From the NCBI GenBank assembly GCA_030248215.1, contig JASANG010002559.1, positions 1 to 64,000 of the forward strand: 64,000 nucleotides of DNA, in the 5' to 3' direction. Positions 23,501 to 33,600 of the stretch are shown one piece after another. The DNA is from Enoplolaimus lenunculus (Eukaryota > Nematoda > Enoplea > Enoplida > Thoracostomopsidae). The notes below the pieces were generated by a model that was not told the origin of the DNA, made no database searches, and saw nothing but the letters and a program-made list of their open reading frames with translations. Within the stretch, counting starts at the first letter, position 1. The number at the start of each line of letters is the position of its first letter. Position numbers and translations under genes: made by a program.

Positions 23501-24255
23501 CCTGCCCCGGTTATAACATGAACTCCGCATAATATTACACATAATTTTTTGCTTGGCTTAGGTTTTGGCTTAGGCTTAGGAATGAGCTTATAATACTATT
23601 CTGCCCGTGCCTTTACATTGGCCGAAGCCGTTGCAAAGCTAATATTACACAAAGACCGAATCTACTTAGCGTATAAGACACTGTATAATTTAGCGATGTC
23701 TTAAAATTTTCATTCTGAAAACGTATAAAACTGCGTTAACATAAATGTGTCGATATGAATTTTTAAGTTGCAACGGTGCCCGAAATACGTATGTAGAGCG
23801 TTTCAGCTTTGATAATATAGCTAGATTAGATGTCATATGAAACTGAAAATATTCATGTGGCAAATCATTATTGGAATATAATATAGTTATTTTCCTATAT
23901 TTAAGGCGTATCAAACCAAGATATAATATCAGCGACGTCAACAAGTCAACTGCTACATCCCAATAACTTCGATATTAAAACCAGAACCTATTTCCAAGAC
24001 ACTTCGGGATCGAATTCAAGTCCGGCGAATTCAACTCGGAAGTTATGTATGCAAACGAACGCCTTTATATTATTTATTGCATTTATTTGTGTTGTATTTT
24101 TGCTTTGTATTATTGTTTTGTTTATTGTTATTCGACAGTCAAAGTTAACACCGTTATCACGTCGGTTAATAACTGTTTCGGGCAGGTTGAATCAGTCACA
24201 GGGTAGTGTGGACAAAATAGCCAGGTCTGATACTTTGGTTATGCCTCGAAGATGA
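17158..24255 (+). CDS. ZP-domain (cuticlin-like) transmembrane matrix protein, 5' end missing
   Basis: Eight phase-consistent exons are read: 17158-17263, 17541-17659, 18358-18500, 20020-20168, 20925-21006, 21302-21458, 21788-22043, 23933-24255. They encode 444 residues; the signal-peptide exon upstream was not found. Order of parts: ZP-N (IDNGVQGNPEIRCGP, EPGCRTD, FNACGLRR) running on through ISFHPMFITKVDKAY and LQCFYMEA; ZP-C (PMPVCRYQVLHDGPTG, WVCETP, FCMTVHTCFVDDGAG, DGCATDHH, FNCQIRITPKDPVEPCE). Four ZP-N and eight ZP-C cysteines are present. A furin-type site RKRR follows in exon 7, then a polar spacer, a 23-residue membrane segment in exon 8 (ILFIAFICVVFLLC...) and a short basic tail with stop at 24255. 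This is the usual nematode cuticlin-like plan: a secreted, membrane-anchored precursor, cleaved and polymerised in cuticle or apical matrix. Exon 5 lies at the end of a perfect tandem triplication (20493-20973). Failure to splice after 22043 would give a 12-residue alternative end with no membrane segment. Confidence 0.88.
17424..17511. repeat. (AT)44 microsatellite in a ZP gene intron
   Basis: About 88 bp of uninterrupted AT dinucleotides lie in the intron between the first two visible ZP exons, ending 29 bp before the next exon. Length is likely to vary between individuals and assemblies. Confidence 0.95.
19065..19600. repeat. Long imperfect palindrome (foldback) in ZP gene intron
   Basis: Arms of roughly 240-260 bp are inverted copies of each other. 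'atatatgtcgtgctccaaac' (about 19070) pairs with 'tttgggacacgacatatata' (about 19573). 'gttcggggtagcc' (19138) pairs with 'ggctgccccgagcaac' (19512). 'catatttgcaaattataaat' (19246) pairs with 'aatttataatttgatgtttg' (19344). The centre is near 19315. It has no coding frame and lies between ZP exons 3 and 4. Confidence 0.75.
19660..19815. repeat. Family D fragment
   Basis: Starts 'gtattttcaaatgtgtgtag', then 'cacctatcaccagttggtaa', with an inner 'aaaccagtgaatc' motif. The right end is replaced by unrelated sequence. Confidence 0.55.
20225..20375 (+). repeat. tRNA-like SINE relic in ZP intron
   Basis: 'gccctcggttcgagtgtcaa' and 'gataacctgagcggcgattg', with the tail 'aatagttatgtgataaagag', match the layout of the repeat at 4480-4620. 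The A- and B-box regions are diverged. Confidence 0.35.
20493..20973 (+). repeat. Perfect 160-bp tandem triplication spanning a splice acceptor
   Basis: Three copies with a 160-bp period, apparently identical. Each contains the intron 3' end 'ttgtggtttttag' and the first 49 bp of ZP exon 5, so acceptors of equal strength precede 20605, 20765 and 20925. Only the third copy continues into the true exon (GLFCMTVHTCFVDDGAG, then RANLILDPDG). In copies 1 and 2 the frame runs into 'ggctccggcaagtttcg' and stops within nine codons of the divergence point. Identity implies a very young duplication, or an assembly artefact. Confidence 0.93.
21110..21205. repeat. Decayed TTAGGC-bearing element in ZP intron
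   Basis: 'caatagagtacggttaggct', then 'taggcttaggtataggctta', resembles the interior of family A. Neither terminus is recognisable. Confidence 0.4.
22496..22730. mobile_element. Family A hAT-like element
   Basis: Starts GGCCAATGCATAGAACAACG, with GCCTAA hexamers, the interior 'ttgcagtcccacagaaaaac' and right end 'cctgtcctttgttttgggct'. The flanking octamers are alike but not identical (GGCGTACT against GGTGTACG). It lies in the last intron of the ZP gene. Confidence 0.7.
23068..23623. mobile_element. Family A element split by about 400 bp of other DNA
   Basis: The left half ('ggcccatgtaaagattagtg', 'gactgcaatagagtaagctt', 'agactaatttt') ends near 23137. The right half resumes near 23545 ('ttttttgcttggcttagg', then 'ctgcccgtgcctttacattg' and 'gcc'). 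The outer flanks GAAACCGT and GAAGCCGT match at seven of eight bases, which supports one original insertion. The middle contains 'gatattcgttg / catatgatattcgcat' inverted motifs. Confidence 0.65.
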
Positions 24256-24309
24256 TCTCAAGGAAATAATTTCGATATGAATATGTCAGTGGCAAATCCA
24301 GCAGGTTTT

Positions 24310-24425
24310 GTTGACGGCCGTCTTTCGCATCCGTCGCCGTGCGGTATGGTATGCGAATTATTCGCGTACGATACCTGGTGACAGATGGTGACGGACGGCG
24401 CCGGACGTCAAGTATAGCCACATCC
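24310..24425. repeat. Family E element, short form
   Basis: 'gacggccgtctttcgcatcc', 'tattcgcgtacgatac' and 'gacggacggcgccggacgtc', then 'aagtatagc', match the termini and core of the copies at 29805 and 62893. Confidence 0.55.
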
Positions 24426-24485
24426 TTATAAAAAGATGGTATTCTAAATATATCCAAAGTATTAAATATCCATAAAAAATTGGGT

Positions 24486-24628
24486 CTGTGTAAAGAACAG
24501 GGCCGGAACGTTTTCCTGCGGGGCTTATAAATAGCTTAAGCCTTGGACGAACTTTTTAGCTTAGGTTTAGGCTTTACACTTAGGAATATGCTTATACTAC
24601 AGTTTCGGCACTGTTCTATATATTTGCC
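24486..24628. mobile_element. Family A hAT-like element, decayed
   Basis: Left end 'tgtaaagaacagggccggaa', a short TTAGG tract, then right end 'ttcggcactgttctatatat' and 'ttgcc'. It lies 230 bp downstream of the ZP stop codon. Confidence 0.65.
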
Positions 24629-24767
24629 AAAAACTGAATATTGAGGCTTGTCATATATGTTGTTAGCAAACCGTAAATTGCTGATTGAAGAGTTGTGGAG
24701 ATTGATCGACGGATAAGAAAATTTTTTCCAAAACATAATTTGAATGCTATATATCAGATTTTTAGCA

Positions 24768-25020
24768 GAAACCGTATTCTCAAACGACTATAGCGCTGGC
24801 CCATGTTACTTTAAGGGGCGTCCAGGTTTCTGGTGGGTCAATAAAAGAGTAGGTTTAGATTTTAGATTACACTTTTTTGCTCATACTTAGGCTTAGGATT
24901 AGGAACTCATGTGTGCAGCGTTTAGGCTTAGGCTTAGGAATACGCTTTAATCTACTGTTACGCCCCTTAAAGTAACATTGGCCATAGTACCTATCGCTAG
25001 AATTAACGAAACTTACCGCA
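24768..25020. repeat. Family D fragments flanking a family B insertion
   Basis: 'accgtattctcaaacgacta' before 24798 and 'atagtacctatcgctag' after 24983 are a family D left end cut in two by the family B element. Confidence 0.6.
24798..24983. mobile_element. Family B hAT-like element inserted in family D
   Basis: Starts GGCCCATGTTACTTTAAGGG and ends 'acgccccttaaagtaacatt' plus 'ggcc', with TTAGGC arrays in the middle. The flanks ATAGCGCT and ATAGTACC share the start expected from duplication of the family D target. Confidence 0.85.
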
Positions 25021-25159
25021 AGTGTAGCGTGCAATTCTAGTTTGCAATCGCGGAAATGTTTTAGAAACTTTATTTCACTGGTTTAAAAATTACAAAATTT
25101 ACCGCGAAGACAGAAGCAATAATCATTTGAGTAAACCGCGGTACGTGATATATCGGTTA

Positions 25160-25400
25160 AACCCAAGGCCTGTATTCTCAAATATGGTGTAGCACCTATC
25201 ACCAGTTGGTAATTTGTCTTTCAATTTTTAAACCAGTGAATGCTGAGGATCAAAATTCAGCACATTTTTTGCACATGATTTGCTCTAATACTGTATCAAT
25301 TTTGAGGTCAACAACTGCAACAGTTTGTGAGTTTGAGAACAAATTACTAACTGATGATACTTGCTATACACATTTGACAATATTGATCCATGCATCCAGG
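25160..25400. mobile_element. Family D inverted-repeat element, full length
   Basis: Left 'tattctcaaatatggtgtag' with 'cacctatcaccagttggtaa', right 'ctatacacatttgacaatat'. The interior reads 'ttttgcacatgatttgctct', the family consensus. A 70-codon frame here is chance. Confidence 0.75.
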
Positions 25401-25619
25401 AACCGATGCTGGCCTTGAAAAACGCCGCAATTTCTGAATTTTCAAACCTTTGCTAAGTATTTGTGTACTGTTTTATGTATACTTTTCGTTGTTTCTTTGT
25501 GAAACGTTACTTTAATTTCATGAAATTTAAAATCAAAATTAATATATGATTCAGCCTCAGTAATAATATATTGGCAATCATAAATCAAATAACCGACGCT
25601 TTATTTAGACTAATTCTGA

Positions 25620-26060
25620 TTGGCCTAAGCCTAAGCCTAAAAATTTTATTTAACCTCAAGTCTATGTTTTTTTTCATAAGCTATACCATATATATTTGAG
25701 TTCGAACCTCAAGACATACTGCCTTAGCGGATACCGTGTTTTTGTCTACAACTAAGCCTAAGCCTAAGCCTAAGCGTGAATCAACGTGCAGACGTTCTAA
25801 AGCCTACATTTATATGTTTAAGTATTAAACCAGAGCCTGTATTCTCAAATGTGTATAGTAACTATCACGTGTTAGTTATAGGGTTTCAAACAGGGGCAGC
25901 TACTGATTTTAAACTCAGCTTACCATTAAAACCAGTTTAGATGCAACAAGTTTGCTAAAGTTTTCTGTTATTCATTTACGGTTATTAAATTTACAGGACC
26001 TATTGCCACTGGCGTTTGGTTCCCCTTAAGTACATTTGAGAATGCGGACATACGTCTAAG
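25620..26060. repeat. TTAGGC relics and a family D element
   Basis: Short GCCTAA runs lie at 25624-25640 and 25755-25780. A family D copy begins 'ctgtattctcaaatgtgtat' near 25838 and ends 'gtacatttgagaatgcgg' near 26048. This is the spacer between the convergent ZP gene and the 830-codon frame. Confidence 0.6.
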
Positions 26061-26116
26061 CTTACGCTTTAATGGTTAAAACTAAACCAACGTTTAATGT
26101 AAATACAAATTAAAAG

Positions 26117-28485
26117 TTACAACGCTTCGCTTTCTTTTACTTCAAAGCTTGAAACTCCCTGTAATCTGGTTGACGCAAATGTTCTTGGTGGTTTAGGAGG
26201 TGGCACTACAACGCCACGGATACCCCCTGACTCGGATGAAAGTATTCTTGAACGAAACGAAAAGTTATCTCTGCAAAGGGGTGCGAGCACTGTTTTATGC
26301 GCCCCTCCGTCAAATATTATGTCATTTCGATATTGAGCCAAATATAACTGAGGTGGTATACGAGACTCTGTGATAGGGGGTATGAACCCTTGAAATTTAA
26401 GAGCTGTTTCATCCGGGGGGTTATGATCTTCACCACTGCTTACCCCTGAACTTGATGACGTACTCCTGTTTTCACTTGAGCCTGTCGCATTTTTCGCTCT
26501 GATTTCGGTGATGCCTGTAGTTTTGCACTCCTGTTTATGGTCTCCACTGCTGTTAAAACCGGAAGAGATACCTCCTGGAGTGTTTTGCGAAGGAATACAA
26601 GTTTCAAACCCTGAAACCAAGCGGCCGTACCCTCTTTCAGATTTTGGTCCATCATTTGCAAACGAGTATGACCCGCAATGAGGTTGTGGTGCAATTGAAC
26701 CTTTCGGCTCCTGCTGATTTGTGTCAGTTACGGGCATATTTGAGTCTCTCCAATTTCGTTTGTAAAGTTTAAATTTTTTAGATTCAATTTTTTGATTATT
26801 TTCACAATACAAATCAGTGTCAGTTGCCAACTTACGAGCGACTTGTATACTTTTTTGAGGTAAATCTGCAGTGTTCAAGTGCGTACCGTTTGTCCGCACA
26901 GGGCCACCTGATTTTCGCTTCAGTTCAGTACTTCTGGTTAGTTCTTCTTCAATTTGATTGGCTCGGATTTTCGAAAACTTTCGCTTCAGTTCAGTACTTC
27001 TGGTTAGTTCTTCTTCAATTTGATTCGCTCGGATTTTCGAAAATCCACTTGAGCAGCACCATGATGGTGATTTTTGATGACTAATTCCTTTCCCATTTGC
27101 CTCGCAACATTTTTGAACGCCATTAATTGGACATTTTGACGCACTTGAAGGTGACGCCACAGTGTCCACGCTTACCGTAGGTTCTTCTCTCAGCGCGTCT
27201 AAATCATACTCTGGTGGTGACCAATTGCTGTAAGACCAATTTTCATTGGTCAGTTTAGACAAATTGCCATTGGTCAACGAATGATTCTTACTCTTACATG
27301 TCTGCGATAGCAGATTTTGATTGGCCATCGCAGGTGAAAGTTTATTAGACGAACATTCAATAGCCAGTAGAGACGAATTCTGTTTGGCCGGCGAACTTAA
27401 AATTTCATTTAACCAATTTTCATTGTACGCATTTTCAGCGTTCGATGATGACGACTTTTTATTAGCCGGCGGCGATATATTTTCTTTTGCCGAACTTTGA
27501 TTGGTGATCAGATGGCGTATACCTGTTTGGGATTCGCTAAATCGAGGGTCTGTTTCATTACCAGTAGATTTTAATGCTCTGTTTGACCAGTTTTGTTGCT
27601 GTCTAAACGAGTTTTGTTGAGTTTGAATAATTTTGGTTAACGGTGAAAACGTTGGTTCAGAGGGCGCATAGTCGTGCCAGAATTTGTCTTTTTCGGGGAC
27701 CGAATCATTTCTGTCAATAGAATATGGGGCCTGTTCAATGGTAACAATATCAGAAGGTCGATACGATGGTATACGTCTTTCATATTGTTCCTTGGTGTTG
27801 TTTTCGAATTTAGGGTTAATTTTTGGAGTTGTGCGTTCGTCGTGTGTTCCAGAAGTGGAATGATTCGTAAATGGAGTTGATTGAGGGTACGTTTGAGCAA
27901 ATCGAACTGTTTTTGAAGGCACTGACGCTACGATTGTGGATGCTTTCTGCGTTGTTTCTGGCTCAAATTTAATTGTGTGGCTTAAATCGGCGGAAATATC
28001 GACAAATTTTGACTGAATCTCCGTTGTTCCATATTTGTCAGCATTTATTACAAAAATATCTCGTTCACCATGTTTATTGGTTGACACAAGCTCTTGATCA
28101 ATTGGACGACACATTTGTAAAATATTTCGCTCATCATGTTTATTGTTTTCGGTTGTTTGTTTGATATTCATGTTAGCCGCTTGAGCACGATTTGGATCTG
28201 TGGATGTGTACAAAGAAGTACATGGGAAATTATGGCAAACCAAAGAATTTAATTGGCAAAAAGTCCAAAATTTCCGCAAAAAGTCATCGTTACCGTCAAA
28301 TATTTTGGATTCCAGCCAATGCGGTACGCTTTGATGTGATTTGTAATCGTCATGACTGATACAGTTGGGTTTCGACAGAGATTGCGAGCAAAATCTAAAA
28401 AGACTCATAAACGACTGTGGCGAATCCAATTTTTGTGTGTCGAAATTTAAATTTTTTATAGTGTAATTTTGTAAATATTTGAAAA

Positions 28486-28522
<37 letters not shown>

Positions 28523-28609
28523 GTGTAAATTGTGTAAAATTTCTAACAAAATAAAGCTGTTAAAATAGCGTTTTATTTTTGACACGATTTTTAATCTTGC
28601 ATTTCTCAT
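26117..28609 (-). CDS. 830-codon open frame, disordered protein; possible tail exon of the Turtle-like receptor
   Basis: An uninterrupted frame from an ATG at 28609 to a stop at 26117. The product has no globular domain or membrane segment. It is rich in Ser, Asn, Pro, Thr and Gln, with a 12-Asn run near residue 30 encoded by an AAT microsatellite. It holds an exact 22-residue duplication (FSKIRANQIEEELTRSTELK..., 26915-27046) and ends in a proline-rich VVVPPPKPPRTFAS, an SH3-ligand type motif, then ESEAL, which fits a class III PDZ ligand. A variant poly(A) signal, ATTAAA, lies about 20 bp past the stop. It sits 2.0 kb downstream of the receptor's stop on the same strand. Long disordered, proline-rich tails are known in Turtle/IGSF9 proteins, so it may be a terminal exon joined by alternative splicing (a possible acceptor is 'ttattttgttag' near 28545). 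A separate gene is equally possible. The length of the frame makes it very likely to code. Confidence 0.75.
28485..28522. repeat. (AAT)12 microsatellite in coding frame
   Basis: A pure ATT/AAT trinucleotide run encoding poly-asparagine near the N-terminus of the 830-codon frame. If translation starts downstream of it, or at a splice acceptor nearby, it would be untranslated. Confidence 0.9.
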
Positions 28610-28730
28610 TATAAATGTTCTAAATTGTTGTAAGCCTAAGTTTTATGTATTCTGCACACGGATACTATGCTTAATGTTATTCGCAATAAGAATTGTATTT
28701 TTAGCCAATTTTTATAGTTCTTCTGGTTTA

Positions 28731-29031
28731 ATCCCGATTCACACGTGCAAGCTTTTGCAGCGACAACTCGCAGCTGTAACTTGCACCAAATACTTGCAGC
28801 TGCAAGTATTTTCAAAGGAACATTTCGATTGACCAATCAAACTGGAGGTGCAAGAAATTCCACCGCCGTGCAACTGCGTTAACAGGTACGAATTAAATTA
28901 AACAGCATGAATTGCAGTGAATAAATTGCAACAGTAAGAACTGCAAAGCTGCTTTGTGACCAAACTTGCACATAAGAAGTTGCACGCGCAAGTTTTTGCT
29001 GCAAAAACTTGCACATGTGAATTGGGCTTTA
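28731..29031. mobile_element. Family P inverted-repeat element
   Basis: Left 'cccgattcacacgtgcaagc' plus 'ttttgcagc', right 'gctgcaaaaacttgcacatg' plus 'tgaattggg'. The ends are complementary over about 28 bp, and the interior repeats GCAAG/CTTGC motifs. A second copy is at 43118-43266. Confidence 0.7.
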
Positions 29032-29064
29032 CGAATATATTTTGTATCTAATGTTAGTTTTTGG

Positions 29065-29212
29065 GGCCTATGTAAATATCAGGCGCGGAACGTTTATCTG
29101 TGGGACTACAAGAGAGTAAGCTTTAGCTTTAGACTAATTTTTTGCTTAAGCTTAAGCTTATTGTTAGGAATATGCTTATAATACTGTTCCGTCCCTGTTC
29201 TTTACATTGGCC
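29065..29212. mobile_element. Family A hAT-like element with perfect 8-bp duplication
   Basis: Starts 'ggcctatgtaaatatcaggc', ends 'tccctgttctttacattggc' plus 'c', with a short CTTAAG/CTTAGG core. Identical octamers GTTTTTGG flank it at 29057-29064 and 29213-29220. Confidence 0.9.
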
Positions 29213-29804
29213 GTTTTTGGTAACGATTGGCATCTGTTTCTTCGCGCAAAAATGTTGTTTCAGCAATTTGTGCTACGACATATATTAATGAAAACCCGAT
29301 TCGTTCAAGTGCAAATATTAAAGTGTTAGTAAATGCAGTTTAGTTTTATTTTGCAAGCGTTAGTCTGTTCAAACAACTCAAGTGTGATATAATAATCATA
29401 AGCAATGCTAAATCGAAAAACATACCACGTCGTATGTTTATGTTACAAGCCTCAAAATTTCAAAATCAAAACGATTTTTAAATACGATATGGGGTCTATT
29501 AGCAGACAAAATGTAACCCAACAGGCTAATAGGGACAAAACGTGTCCCAGGAACTACACCGTTTTTAGGTCCGCCATTGCGCCCCTGAATTTTAGGCGTA
29601 TATATATGCTTAATCAGTTTTGGCTTGAGTTTAGGTTTAGGCTTAAAGATCAGTGTGAAAATATAGCACACGCGGCAGCAAATATTAGCTGGATGCCAGA
29701 ATCTTTCAACACTGAAGCAGATTTCGAACCAATTAACCAGAAAATACTTAACTGCAGGGTTAAAAGCTTCAATAAACTATTAACTTTAATGGGTTGCGAT
29801 ATAC

Positions 29805-30290
29805 TTGTCATACGGCACCGTCCGTCACTTTCCGTGCCTCGTTCGGTGTTTCTGTCACCGTACGGTATCGTATGCGAAAAAGAGGGGGACTGATATTTAT
29901 TTGGCCCCTCCAGAGAGTACCCTCTGTTATTCGGTTACGGACTGATCCGTTGTATTAAACGTTTTATTTGTCTTGTATCAAAAGATTGAGTGATAAAACA
30001 AGGTTATATTTTGGAATGTTACTTTCAAAACTTAAGTATGCTTTAAAGTTTCGAGCCCAATCTTATTTGGTCTTGGAGTCAATTATGCGCTATAATTACT
30101 AAGGAATTGGTATTCTAATTATGATTTATGGATTCTATCTGCTTACGGATACTTATGAGGAATACGAATTGCCATTGATTGGGACAGAACAAGAGGACCC
30201 CCTTTTATTACCACCTCTTATTCGGGTCACTACAGTACGATACTGTATGGTGACGGACAACGCCAGACGGCATTAAAATAATTAAAGTGT
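29805..30290. mobile_element. Family E element interrupted by family C
   Basis: Left part 'ggcaccgtccgtcactttcc' and 'caccgtacggtatcgtatgc' to 29880; right part 'tacgatactgtatggtgacg' and 'gacaacgccagacgg' from 30236. Together they resemble the copies at 24310 and 62893 once the intervening family C DNA is set aside. Confidence 0.6.
29881..30237. mobile_element. Family C element nested in family E
   Basis: The interior 'ggggactgatatttatttgg' and right end 'cctcttattcgggtcactac' plus 'agta' are family C. The extreme left terminus is lost. Confidence 0.65.
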
Positions 30291-30622
30291 ATAGCGTAAC
30301 CCTAAGAGAGCAGGAAGTATGATCAAACTGTTCCTTATGGAAAACCTTTGACTTAAGCAAATATCGACTCTTCCACCAAGCAATTCAGAGAGTCAAATTT
30401 GCATTTAATCAATTTAATCAAATTGATCTGAACGTCGTTGAAATCCTAGATTGACCACCGCAAACAGTTTCGAGTTTGAAAGAACACTGAATCACACGTA
30501 TCTTTTGGATCCTTTAGAAATATTTAAGCTCCGGTTGCAAGTCATGTGAAATCCTCGCATGCTCCATCTGAGTTTTTGTTGCCAATCTAGCAAGTCGAGC
30601 TAGCTACGGTACTAATGACGTA

Positions 30623-33600
30623 TCAGATTAACCATGACGATTTCATGACGTCATCGGCAATGGCTGAACTCCGCTGACGGGAGCCGTCAGAGCTCCAACT
30701 CATTTTTTCTCCAAACTCATGCTCGTTTCTTAAAATTCCATTTCCATTACACGGTTTTCGATTCATTTTTTCGCTCGCGTATCTTCCATAGCCATTACCG
30801 AGTTTTTTGCCATCTGACGAAAAGTGAACGACAGGAGCCGGTGTTGGCGTCAAATAAATTTTCCCGCCATTTCCGCGCAAATTCCCGTCATTTTCTCGTA
30901 AATTCCCGCCATTTTCGAGTAAATTCCCGCCATTTTGGCGTAAATTGGAATTTTCGCTAGCTAAGTACGCTTGAGCGGCGCAATTTTCGACATTACTAGC
31001 GTAATTTGCGAGTTGATTTCGACTTAAACTATCTTCTCCTGGTGTAAACGGTTGAATTTCAGTTCGCGAAGTTACTGCAGGCGAGACAGCGCTATTAACC
31101 AACGATGAATATTCAGGTTCATGATTTGACCGACTTTTTAGGTACGATTTTTCACGTAATAAATCTGCATACTTTGTAGAACTGGTCATATAAATCGAAT
31201 CAGGACTGCACAAATTGTCGTCGTTTGCTCTATGTTCAGCTCTTATATGGTCCACTTGTTGAGGGCTCCCAGGATACTGAAGAATGCTATAGGTTTCCGG
31301 TGAATTAACCGCTCCGTGAGGTTCAGATGGCCTTGGCCGTGTGTTTGAAGTTCTGCTTAGTGTCGAACTTTGTACACAATCTTGTAACTGATAAATTTCT
31401 TCTGCTTTATCAGCAAGTAGGGTGGTTTCTTTGAAGTTATCATTAATGCGTGTAGCATATGCCGTTGCACTGCCACAGTTTGCGTATAGTTTCTTTTCGT
31501 CACGAACCAGCCGACTAAATTGTAAATTTTGAAAATTTTGTTAATTATTATTTTTAAAACATTAAATTTAAAAGTTTTTTAAAACATTAAATTTAAAAGT
31601 TTTTTAAAACATTAAATTTAAAAGTTTTTTAAAACATTAAATTTAAAAGTGGTCCAATCAATGCCAAGTCCGGTATATGCTTGACCCATTCGGGTCGTAA
31701 GCGTCAGAATATGGCCATAAATGTGAAGTTTTAAATTTTATTGTGCTGGTTTCTATGATATATAAGGAATCGGTAGCATTTTGTAGACAAAAATGACTGA
31801 AAACCGAATATGTTTACATTTCTTGAGGTCTAGAGCGATTTGGCAGTAGGCCAATTCCTGAAGGGTCAGTACCGGACCGGTCTGGTTCAGACAAGCGGTC
31901 CAGCTTAGCGTAATGTGGTACGGCCGGACTGGTCCGGTCCAGACTGCAAGCGGTCAAGCTTAGCGTCATGCGATGCAGTCCACATAACTATATTTGAAAT
32001 TCGCTAATGCAACCAAATAACAATTAGTTTGTTAGTAAACGTGGTGGACACAGGCTACAATTGTTTGTCACCGTTCAGTAAGGTTAGCACCGAAACATGC
32101 CCGCCACCGCAAATTCTTTGAACAATGAGAGCTACAAAGCGAAGGACAAAACGTTCTGACCACAGGGCGAAAAAGGTTCATAGGATAGCAGTGTTCTTCT
32201 CGACTCTCGTACTTACGGCCTTGGGTCCATGTCAAGATCGGGGGCGGACCGTTGTTCTGTAAGACTGCAACAGAGTAAGCTTAAGCTTTAGACGATTTTT
32301 TGCTTGGCTTAGGCTTAGGCTTGAGCTTAGAAATATGCTCATTCTTACGCTTAGGCTTAGGCTTAGGCGCAGGTTTAGGCTTAGGATAATGCTTATAATT
32401 CAGTTCCGTCCCTGTTCATTGCATTGACCCGGCCTTGTACCTAAGTCTTAAAATAAATTAAAAAAACTATTTTTGTTCAAACTTCAATCCCAAAAAATCA
32501 AAACTTTGTTTTAAATTGGAAACCAAAACTTTTTGAAAAACATTTCGTTATTTAAAGACGTTACAGAATTAAGTGCTTATGGGCGTACAAAGCTTACAAG
32601 CGAGGACACAGAGCAAAACAGTATTTTGCCCTTGGCTTATAGACATTTACTGCCAAATATGGTGATGTGGCTTAGACAGTAAAACCGAAAAAATATTGCT
32701 CAAAGGTTAATTCATTAAAGCGACGTAAAAATGCGATTTAAAATACAAAAGGTTAACTAAAAATTTGAAAAAAGTGTTGTTAGTAAAAGCCACGTAACTG
32801 CAACTAAATTGCACTTGTGCAACCAAAATATCTCAAAAACGAAATTGTTTTGTAATAATCAGAAAACAAAATGAGTTGTTAGCTAACATCTGGGCTCGTA
32901 TTCTCAAATGTGTATAGCAACTATCATCAGTTAGTAATAGGCGTTCAAACTCGCTAAATATTGCAGTTGCTGAACTCAAAATCGGTACACGTGCAGAGCA
33001 AATCAAATGCGAAAAATGTGCGGAATGTTCAATTTCAGCTTTCACTGGTTTGAAAGTTTCCTGAATATAATAAAAATATAATAAATATTTTTTGTCTAAA
33101 ACTTTTTAAAACAATATTTCGTCAGTAATTATATATTTGGTTTTCAACCAAGACAGCCACTACAGTTTAGTGTTTATGAAAATACAACTGAATTTTCAAA
33201 ATTCTTTTATTTAAGTTTTAACCAAATTTTCGCTAATTATTTTTTTTGCAAAAATTATTACAATCTCATAAAACTAAAATAATAGAAAACGTACCTTGCA
33301 CCACCATTTCGAATTGCAGACGGATATTCTATTTCGTCAAGCATATGAGAGTATTGGCCATTTTCTGAAAAAAATTATTAATTATTACCAAAGCGTAAAT
33401 GGGTGATATATACCACAAACTGATTAAGTTTAAAATGTTTTTAGAGTCAAATAGCGTAAAAATATGGCGTGGATTCAACACGAATTGAAAAAATTTTGCG
33501 CATTCAGTGAAATTTCTATACCTAAAAGTATCCATATATTTGCTGAATACATTTTAAAAATGATATAATAGCTGGGTTTTTGAAATCTAACTTAAGTATT

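Larger units (their letters stand above)
31515..33294 (-). other. Receptor intron 18, contents
   Basis: Besides the tandem repeat and elements listed separately, it holds two close 'ggtccggtc/cagtctgg' stretches, 'accggaccggtctggttcag' and 'ggactggtccggtccagact', at about 31872 and 31924. These are partial inverted repeats of each other. No exon was seen. Confidence 0.5.
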
